Assembly (NCBI RefSeq): GCF_003814705.1
Contig: NZ_RKRA01000001.1
Coordinates: forward strand, 2,852,001 to 2,916,000
Direction: 5' to 3'
Length of the DNA: 64,000 bases
Source: Georgenia muralis
GTDB taxonomy: Bacteria > Actinomycetota > Actinomycetes > Actinomycetales > Actinomycetaceae
Shown: positions 25,571 through 34,502 of the stretch, one piece after another
Layout: the number at the start of each line of letters is the position of its first letter
Position numbering within the stretch: position 1 is the stretch's first letter
Translations under genes and position numbers: made by a program
Notes under the pieces: model-generated
The model's database searches: none
Told to the model about the DNA's origin: nothing
The model's input: only the letters and a program-made list of their open reading frames with translations

Positions 25571-27133
25571 TTGGCAGTCTCGCCCACGCTTGCCGAGCTC
25601 GCCGCCGAGCTCCGGGAGAGGCTCGCCGTCGTGCGCCAGGGCGGCGACACCCGCTCACGCGACCGGCACACGGCGCGCGGCAAGCTCCTCGTCCGTGACC
25701 GCGTCGACCGCCTCCTCGACCCGGGCTCGCCCTTCCTCGAGCTGTCCCCGCTCGCCGGCCACGGCATGTACGGCGAGGACGTCCCGGCCGCCGGCATCGT
25801 CACCGGCGTCGGCCGGGTCGCGGGACGCGAGTGCGTCGTCGTCGCCAACGACGCCACGGTCAAGGGCGGCACCTACTACCCGGTGACGGTCAAGAAGCAC
25901 CTGCGCGCGCAGGAGATCGCCGCCGAGAACCGGCTCCCGTGCCTGTACCTCGTCGACTCCGGCGGTGCCTATCTCCCGTTGCAGGACGAGGTCTTTCCCG
26001 ACCGCGACCACTTCGGGCGCATCTTCTACAACCAGGCGCAGATGTCCGCCCGCGGCATCCCCCAGCTCGCCGCGGTCATGGGCTCGTGTACGGCGGGCGG
26101 CGCGTACGTCCCGGCGATGTCCGACGAGAGCGTCATCGTGCGCGACCAGGGCACGATCTTCCTCGGCGGTCCGCCCCTGGTGAAGGCGGCGACCGGCGAG
26201 GTCGTCACCGCCGAGGAGCTCGGCGGGGGAGAGGTGCACGCCCGCCGCTCCGGCGTCGTCGACCACCTCGCCGACGACGACGCCCACGCCCTGGAGATCC
26301 TCCGGCGCCTCGTCGCCACGATCGAGCGCACCACGTCCCCGTCGCTGCGCCAGGAACTGTCCGAGGAGCCGGCGGAGGACCCCGCCGGCCTCTACGACGT
26401 CGTCCCGGCGGACCTGCGCACCGGCTACGACGTCCGCGAGGTGGTCCGACGCCTCGTCGACGGCTCACGCCTGCAGGAGTTCAAGGCCCTCTACGGCGAG
26501 ACCCTCGTGTGCGGGTTCGCCCGGATCTGGGGCTACCCGGTGGGGGTCGTCGCGAACAACGGCATCCTCTTCTCCGACTCCGCGCTCAAGGGCGCGCACT
26601 TCATCGAGCTGTGCGACCAGCGGGGCATCCCGCTCGTCTTCCTGCAGAACATCGCCGGCTTCATGGTGGGCAAGGACTACGAGACGGCGGGCATCGCCAA
26701 GGACGGCGCGAAGCTCGTGACCGCCGTCGCGACCGCCGTGGTCCCCAAGCTCACCGTCGTCATCGGCGGGTCGTTCGGCGCGGGGAACTACGGGATGGCC
26801 GGGCGCGCCTACGACCCCCGGTTCCTGTGGATGTGGCCCAACGCCCGGATCTCCGTCATGGGCGGGGAGCAGGCGGCCACGGTCCTCGCGACCGTCCGCC
26901 GGGACCGGATCGAGGCCGACGGCGGAACCTGGTCGGAGGCGGACGAGGAGGAGTTCCGCGCACCGGTGCGTGAGCGCTACGAGCGTCAGGGCTCGCCGTA
27001 CTACGCCACGGCCAGGCTCTGGGACGACGGCGTCATCGACCCGGTCGACACCCGGCGCGTGCTCGGGCTCGCCCTCGCGGCGACGGCGAACGCCCCGATC
27101 CCGCGGCCCCTGCCCGCGCTGTACCGGATGTGA
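25571..27133 (+). CDS. accD1: acyl-CoA carboxylase beta subunit, methylcrotonyl-CoA carboxylase type
   Basis: A 520-residue carboxyltransferase with N- and C-terminal crotonase-like halves. Stretches such as [56 protein letters not shown] and [20 protein letters not shown] are typical of methylcrotonyl-CoA carboxylase beta (AccD1/LiuB), distinct from propionyl-CoA enzymes. It transfers CO2 from carboxybiotin to 3-methylcrotonyl-CoA in leucine breakdown. TTG start at 25571 with a strong GAGGAGG ribosome-binding site. Its stop overlaps the alpha-subunit start (GTGA). Confidence 0.9.
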   Translation: MAVSPTLAELAAELRERLAVVRQGGDTRSRDRHTARGKLLVRDRVDRLLDPGSPFLELSPLAGHGMYGEDVPAAGIVTGVGRVAGRECVVVANDATVKGGTYYPVTVKKHLRAQEIAAENRLPCLYLVDSGGAYLPLQDEVFPDRDHFGRIFYNQAQMSARGIPQLAAVMGSCTAGGAYVPAMSDESVIVRDQGTIFLGGPPLVKAATGEVVTAEELGGGEVHARRSGVVDHLADDDAHALEILRRLVATIERTTSPSLRQELSEEPAEDPAGLYDVVPADLRTGYDVREVVRRLVDGSRLQEFKALYGETLVCGFARIWGYPVGVVANNGILFSDSALKGAHFIELCDQRGIPLVFLQNIAGFMVGKDYETAGIAKDGAKLVTAVATAVVPKLTVVIGGSFGAGNYGMAGRAYDPRFLWMWPNARISVMGGEQAATVLATVRRDRIEADGGTWSEADEEEFRAPVRERYERQGSPYYATARLWDDGVIDPVDTRRVLGLALAATANAPIPRPLPALYRM

Positions 27134-29331
27134 GCGCCGTGGCGAGCGCAGCGACCACCCCGGCCGGGTCCGGGCGGCGGCCGTTCACGACGCTGCTCGT
27201 CGCCAACCGCGGCGAGGTGGCGGTGCGGGTTCTGCGTGCCGCGCGCGCCGCCGGGCTGCGCACCGTCGCGGTGTACTCCGACGCTGATGCCGCCTCACCG
27301 CACGTCCGCCTCGCCGACACCGCCGTCCGGCTCGGGCCGGCGCCCGCCGCGCAGTCCTACCTCGACATCCCCGCGCTCATCGAGGCCGCCCGGCGCACGG
27401 GTGCCGACGCCGTCCACCCCGGCTACGGCTTCCTCTCCGAGAGCGCCGCGTTCGCCCGCGCCTGCGAGGACGCCGGCCTCACGTTCGTCGGACCGCCCTC
27501 GGACGTCATCGCGCTCATGGGACGCAAGGACGCCGCGCGCGCCGTCGCCGTGCGGGCCGGGGTGCCGGTGCTGCCCGCGGTGGTCGACGGCAAGCGGTCG
27601 GGGACCGGCGACGGCGACCAGCAGCACGCGCACGACGTACCCGCGCGCGACGGGGACCTCGCGCAGGTGGATCGTGCGCACGACGACGATCTCGCCCGAC
27701 GAGCCCTCGCCGAGGTGGGACTGCCCCTCCTCGTCAAGGCCGCCGCCGGCGGCGGCGGCAAGGGCATGCGGGTGGTGCGCGACGCCGTCGACCTGCCCGC
27801 CGCCATCGCCGCCGCCCGCCGGGAGGCGACGGCGGCCTTCGGTGACGGCGCCCTCCTCGTCGAGCGGTACGTCGAGGGCGGACGCCACGTCGAGGTGCAG
27901 GTCCTCGCCGACAGCCACGGCACTGTCCTGCACCTGTTCGAGCGGGACTGCTCGGTCCAGCGCCGCCACCAGAAGGTGGTCGAGGAGGCCCCGGCGCCCA
28001 TCATCACCGCGACGCTGCGCGAGGAGCTCACCGGCGCGGCCGTGCGGCTCGCCCGCGAGGTGGGGTACGTCGGTGCCGGCACGGTGGAGTTCCTCGTCGC
28101 CGGCGACGAGGCGTATCTCCTCGAGATGAACACCCGGCTCCAGGTGGAGCACCCCGTCACCGAGGCGGTCACCGGCCTGGACCTCGTGGCCCTCCAGCTC
28201 GCCGTCGCCCGCGGGGACCGGCTGCCCCTGCGTCAGGAGGACGTCGCCGTCACCGGCCACGCGATCGAGGTGCGCGTCTACGCCGAGGGGCCTGACTTCC
28301 TCCCGCAGGCCGGCACGGCGACCACGGTCCGCTGGCCGACGAGGGCGCGCACCGACACGGCCCTCGAGCCCGGGCAGGAGGTGGGCACCTGGTACGACCC
28401 GCTGCTCGCCAAGATCATCGCCCACGGACCCACCCGCGAGTCCGCCCGCGCGGCTCTCGTGCGGGCGCTCGACGACACGGCCGTCCTCGGTGTCACGACG
28501 AACACCGGCTTCCTGCGCCGGCTCGTCGCCTCCGACGACTTCCGTGCCGCGGCCATCGACACCGCCTGGCTCGACACCCACCCCGGTGCCTTCCCCACAC
28601 AGGCCGACGACGTCGCGCTCGTCGCGGGGGCGGTGGCGCTCGCGGACGCGCTCACCGGCGCCCGGCGCGGGCCTGGCGCGACGAACGGTTCCGGCGCTGC
28701 CCACCCGTTCGGTGCCGGCGACGGCTGGCGGCTCGGCGGGCCGCCCGCGCCGGTCGTGCTCACGCTCGCGCACGACGGCGACGTCCATGAGGTGACCGTG
28801 GGCCCTGGCGATTGGCTGTCGCCAGCAGAGGTCAGGGGCCATGACGTGGGCACCGGTGTCCTCGACGTCGTGGTCGATGGGCGCGCACTCGCCATCCGTC
28901 GTCTCCCTGCGGCGGGCACCCAGCACGCGCCCACCCTTCCCGTGCAGCCTGGCCTCGGTGCCGGCCACGAGCTCCGGCTGGAGATCGACGGCCTGGCCCA
29001 CGCCGTCGTCGTCGAGACGGGCCCGGGCCGCGTCGCCGTCTCCCGCCATGGCCAGACCACCGTGCTCACGGTGCCCGACCGGCGCAGCCGCGGCGCCGAG
29101 TCATCCTCGGACGGTGCGGTCGCCGCCCCGATGCCCGGCCTCGTCCGCGACGTCGCCGTCGAGGCGGGGGAGCACGTGGAGGCCGGCGCCCTCCTCGGTG
29201 TCCTCGAGGCGATGAAGATGGAGACCCGCCTCCTCGCACCCCATCCCGGCACCGTGGCCGAGGTCCTCGTCGCACCGGGCGACCAGGTCACGCTCGGCCA
29301 GGCCCTCTTCACCGTCCGGGGGCACGGGTGA
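27130..29331 (+). CDS. accA1: acyl-CoA carboxylase alpha subunit (biotin carboxylase + BCCP)
   Basis: A 733-residue biotin enzyme subunit. Biotin carboxylase domain: [32 protein letters not shown], the glycine-rich ATP loop [14 protein letters not shown], and [18 protein letters not shown]. The C-terminal biotinyl domain carries [10 protein letters not shown] with the biotinylated Lys. Between the pre-ATP-grasp region and the ATP loop (residues about 155-190) there is an acidic insertion of about 30 residues ([20 protein letters not shown]) not usual in the family. Another low-complexity stretch precedes the BCCP linker. Forms the carboxylase with the beta subunit upstream; overlaps both neighbours by four bases. 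Confidence 0.9.
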   Translation: MSAVASAATTPAGSGRRPFTTLLVANRGEVAVRVLRAARAAGLRTVAVYSDADAASPHVRLADTAVRLGPAPAAQSYLDIPALIEAARRTGADAVHPGYGFLSESAAFARACEDAGLTFVGPPSDVIALMGRKDAARAVAVRAGVPVLPAVVDGKRSGTGDGDQQHAHDVPARDGDLAQVDRAHDDDLARRALAEVGLPLLVKAAAGGGGKGMRVVRDAVDLPAAIAAARREATAAFGDGALLVERYVEGGRHVEVQVLADSHGTVLHLFERDCSVQRRHQKVVEEAPAPIITATLREELTGAAVRLAREVGYVGAGTVEFLVAGDEAYLLEMNTRLQVEHPVTEAVTGLDLVALQLAVARGDRLPLRQEDVAVTGHAIEVRVYAEGPDFLPQAGTATTVRWPTRARTDTALEPGQEVGTWYDPLLAKIIAHGPTRESARAALVRALDDTAVLGVTTNTGFLRRLVASDDFRAAAIDTAWLDTHPGAFPTQADDVALVAGAVALADALTGARRGPGATNGSGAAHPFGAGDGWRLGGPPAPVVLTLAHDGDVHEVTVGPGDWLSPAEVRGHDVGTGVLDVVVDGRALAIRRLPAAGTQHAPTLPVQPGLGAGHELRLEIDGLAHAVVVETGPGRVAVSRHGQTTVLTVPDRRSRGAESSSDGAVAAPMPGLVRDVAVEAGEHVEAGALLGVLEAMKMETRLLAPHPGTVAEVLVAPGDQVTLGQALFTVRGHG

Positions 29332-30344
29332 GCGCGCCGCGCGCGGTGCCGCTCGCCGGCCTGCCCGAGCGGGTGACGGTCTACGAGGTCGGTCCCCGGG
29401 ACGGCCTCCAGAACGAGCCGCTCGTCCTGCCCGTCGCCGTCAAGGCCGAGCTGGTCCGCCGGCTGGTGGCCGCCAGCCTGTCCGCGGTCGAGGTCACGAG
29501 CTTCGTCCGGCCGGGGCTCGTGCCGCAGCTCGCCGACGCCGCAGAGCTCATGGCCGCCGTCGACCCCACGACGGGCGTGCGCCATCCCGTGCTCGTCCCC
29601 AACGAGCGCGGGCTCGAGCGCGCCCTGGCCGCCGGCGCGCAGGAGGTGGCGATCTTCGCCAGCGCCACGGAGTCCTTCGCCCAGCGCAACCTCAACCGCT
29701 CAGTGGCCGAGTCGCTCCTCATGATCGCTCCCGTCGTCGCCGGAGCGCGGGAGAGCGGCCTGCCCGTCCGGGGATATCTCTCCATGTGCTTCGGCGACCC
29801 GTGGGAGGGCGACGTCGCGCTCGGCCAGGTGGTCGACGTCGCCGCCCGCCTGGTCGAGCTCGGCTGCACCGAGCTCTCCCTCGGCGACACGATCGGGGTG
29901 GCGACGCCCGGGCACGTGGTCGCGCTCCTCGACGCGCTGGATGCTGTGGGGATCGGCACCGAACGCCTCGCCGTCCACTTCCACGACACGTACGGCCAAG
30001 CCCTCGCCAACACCCTCGCGGCTCTGCAGCACGGCATCACGACCGTCGACGCCGCTGCCGGCGGGCTCGGCGGGTGCCCCTTCGCCGGCAGCGCGACGGG
30101 CAACCTCGCCACCGAGGACCTCGTCTGGATGCTCCACGGCCTGGGCATCGACACCGGCGTCGACCTCGACGCGCTCGTCGCGACGAGCGAGTGGCTGGCC
30201 GGACACCTCGGCCGGCCGAGTCCCTCCCGGGTGGTCCGTGCCCTGAGCCGGCCCGACCACCCCACGGTGGAGGCGCCGTCGTCCACCGGCTCATCCGAGA
30301 CTGCGGCGCCCGCGCCGGACGAACCACCCGCACCCACCCGTTGA
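29328..30344 (+). CDS. hydroxymethylglutaryl-CoA lyase
   Basis: A 338-residue TIM-barrel enzyme of the HMGL-like family. It opens with VTVYEVGPRDGLQNE, has the metal-site HFHDTYGQALAN, and carries the HMG-CoA lyase signature GGLGGCPFAGSATGN with its catalytic Cys. It cleaves HMG-CoA to acetyl-CoA and acetoacetate, the last step of leucine degradation. The GTG start overlaps the accA1 stop by four bases. The final 25 residues are a proline/alanine-rich tail. Confidence 0.9.
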   Translation: MSAPRAVPLAGLPERVTVYEVGPRDGLQNEPLVLPVAVKAELVRRLVAASLSAVEVTSFVRPGLVPQLADAAELMAAVDPTTGVRHPVLVPNERGLERALAAGAQEVAIFASATESFAQRNLNRSVAESLLMIAPVVAGARESGLPVRGYLSMCFGDPWEGDVALGQVVDVAARLVELGCTELSLGDTIGVATPGHVVALLDALDAVGIGTERLAVHFHDTYGQALANTLAALQHGITTVDAAAGGLGGCPFAGSATGNLATEDLVWMLHGLGIDTGVDLDALVATSEWLAGHLGRPSPSRVVRALSRPDHPTVEAPSSTGSSETAAPAPDEPPAPTR

Positions 30345-30371
30345 CCTGCCACGACCCCACCGGAGGAGACC

Positions 30372-31481
30372 ATGCGCACCGCCTTCACCGACCTCGTCGG
30401 GGTGGAGCACCCGCTCGCGGGGTTCAACCGCACCCCGGCCGTCGTCGTCGAGGTCTCCCGCGCGGGCGGGCTCGGCGTGCTCGGCGCCACGATGTACACG
30501 CCGGACCAGCTCGACGCCCAGCTCACCTGGATCGAGGAGCAGCTGGAGGGGCGGCCCTACGCAGTCGACGTGCTCGTGCCCGCGCGGTCCAGGGCCGCGG
30601 TCGGGCCCGACCCTGCCATCCCCGCCGAGCACCGGGCGTTCGTCGATGCCCTCCTGGAGAAGTACGGCATCCCGCCGCTCAGCGAGCCGGTGGACCCGTT
30701 CGGCCGCATCGACGCGAGCCTCGAGACCAACACGTCCGCCGGGCTCGTCGAGGCGCTCCTGGACGTGACGTTCGCGCACCGGCCGGCCCTCGTCGCCAAC
30801 GCCCTGGGCACCCCACCACCGGCCATGCTCGAGCGGGCTCGGGCCGCGGGCGTCCCCGTCGCGGCGCTCGTGGGCAAGCGCGAGCACGCCGAGCGCCAGC
30901 TCGCCGCCGGGGTCGACCTCCTCGTCGCGCAGGGCACGGAGGCCGGCGGGCACACCGGCGGTGTCGCCACGATGGTCCTGACCCCGGAGGTCGTCGCGGT
31001 CGCCGGGGACGTGCCGGTCCTGGCCGCCGGTGGCATCGCGACCGGCCCGCAGCTCGCCGCGGCGCTGGCCCTCGGCGCTGCGGGCGGCTGGGCCGGCTCG
31101 GTCTGGCTCGCCAGCCACGAGGACCTCGCCGGCCGTGCCATCAAGGACAAGCTGCTCGCGGCGTCGAGCTCGGACACGGTCATCTCGACCAGCCGGACGG
31201 GCAAGCCGGCCCGTCAGCTCGCCAGCGCGTGGCTCGCGGAGTGGGCCGCCCCTGGGGCGCCTGCCCCGCTGCCGCTGCCGCTCCAGCCGATGCTCGTGCG
31301 GGAGGCGTGGGAGCGCATCGATGCCGCCGCCGAGCGTGGCGTGGCGACGGCGCGCGACCTCGAGTCGTTCTTCGTCGGCCAGGTGGTGGGGAGCATGACC
31401 GAGCTGCGACCGACGGCGGACATCGTCCGCGACATCGTCACCGGCTGCGAGGCGCGCCTGCGCGAGCTGTGCGGGCGCTGA
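30372..31481 (+). CDS. nitronate monooxygenase family flavoprotein
   Basis: A 369-residue FMN-dependent TIM-barrel protein of the 2-nitropropane dioxygenase family. Visible parts are HPLAGFNRTPAVVVEVSRAG near the N-terminus, DLLVAQGTEAGGHTGGV (the AQGxEAGGH flavin/active-site motif with its catalytic His) and VPVLAAGGIATGPQLAAAL (phosphate-binding loop). The substrate in this operon is not obvious; family members also include enoyl-ACP reductase-like enzymes. CGGAGGAG precedes the ATG; 27 bases behind the HMG-CoA lyase gene, so probably the last gene of the operon. Confidence 0.82.
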   Translation: MRTAFTDLVGVEHPLAGFNRTPAVVVEVSRAGGLGVLGATMYTPDQLDAQLTWIEEQLEGRPYAVDVLVPARSRAAVGPDPAIPAEHRAFVDALLEKYGIPPLSEPVDPFGRIDASLETNTSAGLVEALLDVTFAHRPALVANALGTPPPAMLERARAAGVPVAALVGKREHAERQLAAGVDLLVAQGTEAGGHTGGVATMVLTPEVVAVAGDVPVLAAGGIATGPQLAAALALGAAGGWAGSVWLASHEDLAGRAIKDKLLAASSSDTVISTSRTGKPARQLASAWLAEWAAPGAPAPLPLPLQPMLVREAWERIDAAAERGVATARDLESFFVGQVVGSMTELRPTADIVRDIVTGCEARLRELCGR

Positions 31482-31515
31482 GCCGGCTTAACCGCCGAGT
31501 CCGCGCTGCTGCGGA

Positions 31516-31670
31516 GACCACTCTCACTCGGCGACGAAGGGGTCACTCGGCGATGAAGGGGGGCGTCGGCCGCGAAAGATCCCTCTGTCGCCGAGCGATC
31601 CCCGCAGACCACTCTCACTCGGCAACGAAGGGATCGCTCGGCGACAAGGGGATCGCTCGGCGACGAAGGG
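31516..31670 (+). repeat. cluster of degenerate 18-bp repeats, direct and inverted
   Basis: Five direct copies of a motif close to CACTCGGCGACGAAGGGG start near 31525, 31544, 31616, 31635 and 31653, and one inverted copy (CTGTCGCCGAGCGATCCC) lies near 31584. A longer shared block beginning GACCACTCTCACTCGGC occurs at 31516 and 31608. The 238-base gap between the nitronate monooxygenase and DyP genes holds nothing else I can see. Confidence 0.75.
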
Positions 31671-31719
31671 TCGGAGAGCAGCGTGATGAACCGCCTGCCG
31701 GACGTGGTGCTGAGCAGCC

Positions 31720-32985
31720 TCACCCCTCGAGCAGCCGCTGCGCGAGGTACTCGCCCTCCGTCCGCACGCCGCCGGGGACGGCGAAGACCGCCGAGCCGAT
31801 CGGCGCCGTCCACTCGTTGAGCAGGTCCATCTCGTCCAGGCGCCGCTGCAGCGGGATGAACTGGTGCTCAAGGTCGGCCTGGAACGCCACGAAGATCAGG
31901 CCGGAGCTCGACAGCCGCCCCGGCTTGGGCGGCACGTCGTAGTTGTAGGCGCGCCGCAGGATCCGCTGGGTCGGGTCCGACGTCCTCGAGCGTCGGACGT
32001 GCGACGCGATGTCGATGACTGGGAAGCCGAGCTCGTTCGTCGCCTCGAGGTCGACCTCGTCGTGCTCGGCGCCGCCGGTCAGCGGGGCGCCGGTGTCGAG
32101 GTCGCGGCCGACGACGATCTCGCGTCCGGTCCGGTCGAGCTCGTCCCAGCGGTCCACGTCCATGGCGATGCGGCGGACCACCATCGTCGTCCCGCCCTCG
32201 AGCCAGGCAGGGACGCCGTCGCCGCCCGCCCAGATGAGGGCGTCGTCGGTGCCCGTTCGCGGATTCGTGGTGCCGTCCACCTGGCCGAAGAGGTTGCGCA
32301 TCGTCTGCCCCGACGGCGTCGTGCCCGGTGCGTTGCGGAAGCCCTGCTGGACCCAGCGTACCGACGCGAAGGAACGCGCCTCCTTGGTGAGCAGCCGCAC
32401 CGCGTGCGCGACGGTGATCGGGTCGTCCGCGCAGATCTGCAGCACGAGGTCCCCGCCGGACCAGCGGTCCTCGAGCCGGTCGACGCCGAACGCGGGCAGG
32501 GGGCCGAGCCACGCCGGGCGCTGTGCCTCCAGGTCCGCTGCGGTGAAGAAGCCCGGCCCGAGCCCCAGGGTGACCGTCAGCCGGGCGGGCACCTCGGCCA
32601 GCTCGGGCTCGGTGTCGGACAGGCCGCCGCGCCCGGTGGTGAGCCGGTCGACGTCGTCGGTCCAGACCCGCATGAGGCGGACGAGGGCGTCGCGGTCGAC
32701 GTCGTCGGCGAGGTCCATCGCGAGGAAGGTGCCGAACGCCTGCGGAGCGGTGACGACGCCGGCCTGGTGCTCGCCCCGCCACGGGACCGTCGCGGTGCCG
32801 GCCGCGTCCTCGGGCGTCGGGGCCGGGGCGGCGGGGTCGGCCGCCGCGCGAGTGCCCAGCCACGTGGCCGCGGCGCCGGCGACGGCGCCCGCACCGCCGG
32901 TGAGGAAGGTCCGCCGGCCGACCCCCGGGGCGCCAACGGAGGTCGTCGGCGTCTCCTCCGTCGTACCGGACCGTGCGCGAACCAT
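31720..32985 (-). CDS. efeB: Tat-exported DyP-type haem peroxidase (EfeB-like)
   Basis: A 421-residue DyP peroxidase. Residues 23-50 are a twin-arginine signal (GVGRRTFLTGGAGAVAGAAA) for folded export. The family motif GQVDGTTNPR holds the distal Asp; the proximal haem His is in VIDIASHVRRSR. EfeB-type enzymes work outside the cell on haem or iron. Here the efeU and efeO genes are absent and it is instead the third gene of a copper-handling operon, joined to the PCuAC gene by a TGATG overlap. In Actinobacteria a CopC/PCuAC/DyP neighbourhood is known and may link copper stress with extracellular peroxidase activity. Confidence 0.88.
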   Translation of the reverse strand: MVRARSGTTEETPTTSVGAPGVGRRTFLTGGAGAVAGAAATWLGTRAAADPAAPAPTPEDAAGTATVPWRGEHQAGVVTAPQAFGTFLAMDLADDVDRDALVRLMRVWTDDVDRLTTGRGGLSDTEPELAEVPARLTVTLGLGPGFFTAADLEAQRPAWLGPLPAFGVDRLEDRWSGGDLVLQICADDPITVAHAVRLLTKEARSFASVRWVQQGFRNAPGTTPSGQTMRNLFGQVDGTTNPRTGTDDALIWAGGDGVPAWLEGGTTMVVRRIAMDVDRWDELDRTGREIVVGRDLDTGAPLTGGAEHDEVDLEATNELGFPVIDIASHVRRSRTSDPTQRILRRAYNYDVPPKPGRLSSSGLIFVAFQADLEHQFIPLQRRLDEMDLLNEWTAPIGSAVFAVPGGVRTEGEYLAQRLLEG

Positions 32986-33611
32986 CAGCCGTCGGACCCC
33001 GTCTCCGTGGGCTCCTCGGACCTGCCCACGGACTCCTCGCCCTCGCGCTCCGGGTTCTCCTCGCCGTGCGAGCCGTACTCCTCGTTGGCGCCCGAGAAGG
33101 TTCGGCCCGAGGCCACGAAGGTCACCGTGGCGCCGCCCTCGAGCTCGAGGGTGATCTCGACCTCGTCGCCGGCCTCGAGGTCCTCGGTGAGCTCCATGAG
33201 CATGAGGTGGTCCCCGCCCGGGACGAGCTCGTGCTCCTCACCGGCCTCGACGACGAACCCGTCGGACATCTCCTGCATGACCATCGCCCCGCCGTCGCCG
33301 GCGACCGTCTCGTGCAGCTCGGCGCGCCCGGCGACGGGGGAGGAGATGCCGACGACGTGGACGTCCTGTTCGCCGTCGTTGGTGAGGACGCCGAACGCGC
33401 CCGTCATGCCGTCCTCGACGGTGGCGGCTTTGACCCAGGCGTCGGTGACTCTGAGAGACCCATCCGCCGCCGTGGCGTCGGTCTGCGCGGTCCCCGACGC
33501 ATCGGATGTCGACCCCGACATGGCGCTCGTCGAGTCCGCCGTGCCCGGCGACGAGCACGACGCCAGGGCGGTGACGAGGACGAGGGTGGCTGCGAGCCCG
33601 GGGCGCTTCAT
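32985..33611 (-). CDS. PCuAC-type copper chaperone lipoprotein
   Basis: A 208-residue exported protein. A lipoprotein signal with lipobox (LVTALASCSS) is followed by the PCuAC (DUF461) domain; the Cu(I) site pattern H...M...HxM appears as ELHETVAGDGG, VMQEMSDG and GGDHLMLMEL. Such proteins pass copper to the CuA site of cytochrome oxidase or buffer extracytoplasmic copper. The C-terminal 35 residues form an unusual acidic tail (EEYGSHGEENPEREGEES). ATG overlaps the copC-like stop (ATGA). Confidence 0.87.
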   Translation of the reverse strand: MKRPGLAATLVLVTALASCSSPGTADSTSAMSGSTSDASGTAQTDATAADGSLRVTDAWVKAATVEDGMTGAFGVLTNDGEQDVHVVGISSPVAGRAELHETVAGDGGAMVMQEMSDGFVVEAGEEHELVPGGDHLMLMELTEDLEAGDEVEITLELEGGATVTFVASGRTFSGANEEYGSHGEENPEREGEESVGRSEEPTETGSDG

Positions 33612-34315
33612 GACTCTCCTGGTGGCGAGGTGCTGGTTCGTGCGGTGGCGGCTGGAGCGGGATCGGGCGGTGTGATGGCCTCCGTCGCGGCGCGGGATCG
33701 CATGCTCCCGACGACGACGATTGCCAGCACGGCCAGGAGGGCCAGTCCGCCGAGCACGCCGGCGGCCCAGGCGGGAAATCCGCCGTCTGCCTGCTCTCGG
33801 CCCGGCTCGGCGACGGCGGCCGTCGGGGCGTCGGCGGCGCCTTCGGGCGCTCCGGCGTCGGTGCTGCTGAGCGACGGCGTGCCGACCGAGAAGGCGAACG
33901 CCCCCTGGATCCGGTGCCCGTCCCCGGAGACGACGGACCACGCCACGCGGTACGTGCCCTCCGCCATCGAGGAGGGCATCGGCATGCTCGCGATGGCATC
34001 TCTGATCTCGGGCGTGCCCTCGACGAGCGTCTCGCCGGCGGGGCCGGTGACGATCATCGCGGGGGCGACGCCGAGCAGGGACCTGTTGAAGGTGAGGTCG
34101 ACCGAGGTGGGCGGGACGTCGACGGTCGCGTCGGCCTCGGGGGAGGTGCTCACGAGGTAGTCGTGCGCCACGGCGGGAGCGGTGCCGAGCGCGAGCACCA
34201 GGACGGTCCCCAGCAGGGAGATGACCGTGACGAGAGCCGAGCGAAGGCGTGCCGTTCGGGTTCCGCCGGTGCGGCCGGTGCGGCCGGTGCGGGGGCGCAC
34301 GGCAGAGAACGACAT
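33608..34315 (-). CDS. CopC-domain copper resistance membrane protein
   Basis: A 235-residue protein with a signal peptide ending near APAVAHDYLVSTSP; the His directly after the cleavage site is the usual N-terminal Cu ligand of CopC. The CopC beta-sandwich follows (VDLTFNRSLLGVAPAMIVTG, GTYRVAWSVVSGDGHRIQGA with the second His), then a low-complexity linker and one C-terminal transmembrane helix. The multi-helix CopD part is absent. GGGAGG lies just upstream of the ATG. First gene of the three-gene operon. Confidence 0.87.
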   Translation of the reverse strand: MSFSAVRPRTGRTGRTGGTRTARLRSALVTVISLLGTVLVLALGTAPAVAHDYLVSTSPEADATVDVPPTSVDLTFNRSLLGVAPAMIVTGPAGETLVEGTPEIRDAIASMPMPSSMAEGTYRVAWSVVSGDGHRIQGAFAFSVGTPSLSSTDAGAPEGAADAPTAAVAEPGREQADGGFPAWAAGVLGGLALLAVLAIVVVGSMRSRAATEAITPPDPAPAATARTSTSPPGES

Positions 34316-34363
34316 CCCGACCTCCCTCGTGCGGCAGCGCGTGACCCTAGATGACCAGAGGTC

Positions 34364-34385
34364 AGCATACCCCGGGGGGCATGCT
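34364..34385. promoter_or_regulatory. GC-rich palindrome, possible CsoR-type metal operator
   Basis: AGCATACCCCGGGGGGCATGCT is a near-perfect 22-base palindrome 49 bases upstream of the copC-like gene, between it and the divergent mgtE-like gene. The TACCCC...GGGG core resembles operators of the copper sensor CsoR, which fits the copper-related operon. No csoR gene is in the window. Confidence 0.5.
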
Positions 34386-34502
34386 GCAGTGCTGGTAAGA
34401 AGACTCCACAGCGGCGTGATCTCGCGGTTCAAGGGCCCTTGGGCTCTGTCGTCAGGCCCTGATCCGGAGCATCCTGGGACGAACCGGACCCGGAGGTGCG
34501 GG

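Noticed and set aside
31516-31670. Possible CRISPR array in the repeat cluster
   Set aside because: The repeats are short, degenerate and in both orientations, spacers are not of constant length, and no cas gene is present.
31720-32985. An EfeUOB iron-uptake operon
   Set aside because: Only the DyP/EfeB-type gene is present; its partners are copper-binding proteins, so an iron permease system is not supported here.
34386-34502. Mg2+ riboswitch upstream of the mgtE-like gene
   Set aside because: The leader is short and I could not fold anything resembling an M-box; only a normal ribosome-binding site is seen.
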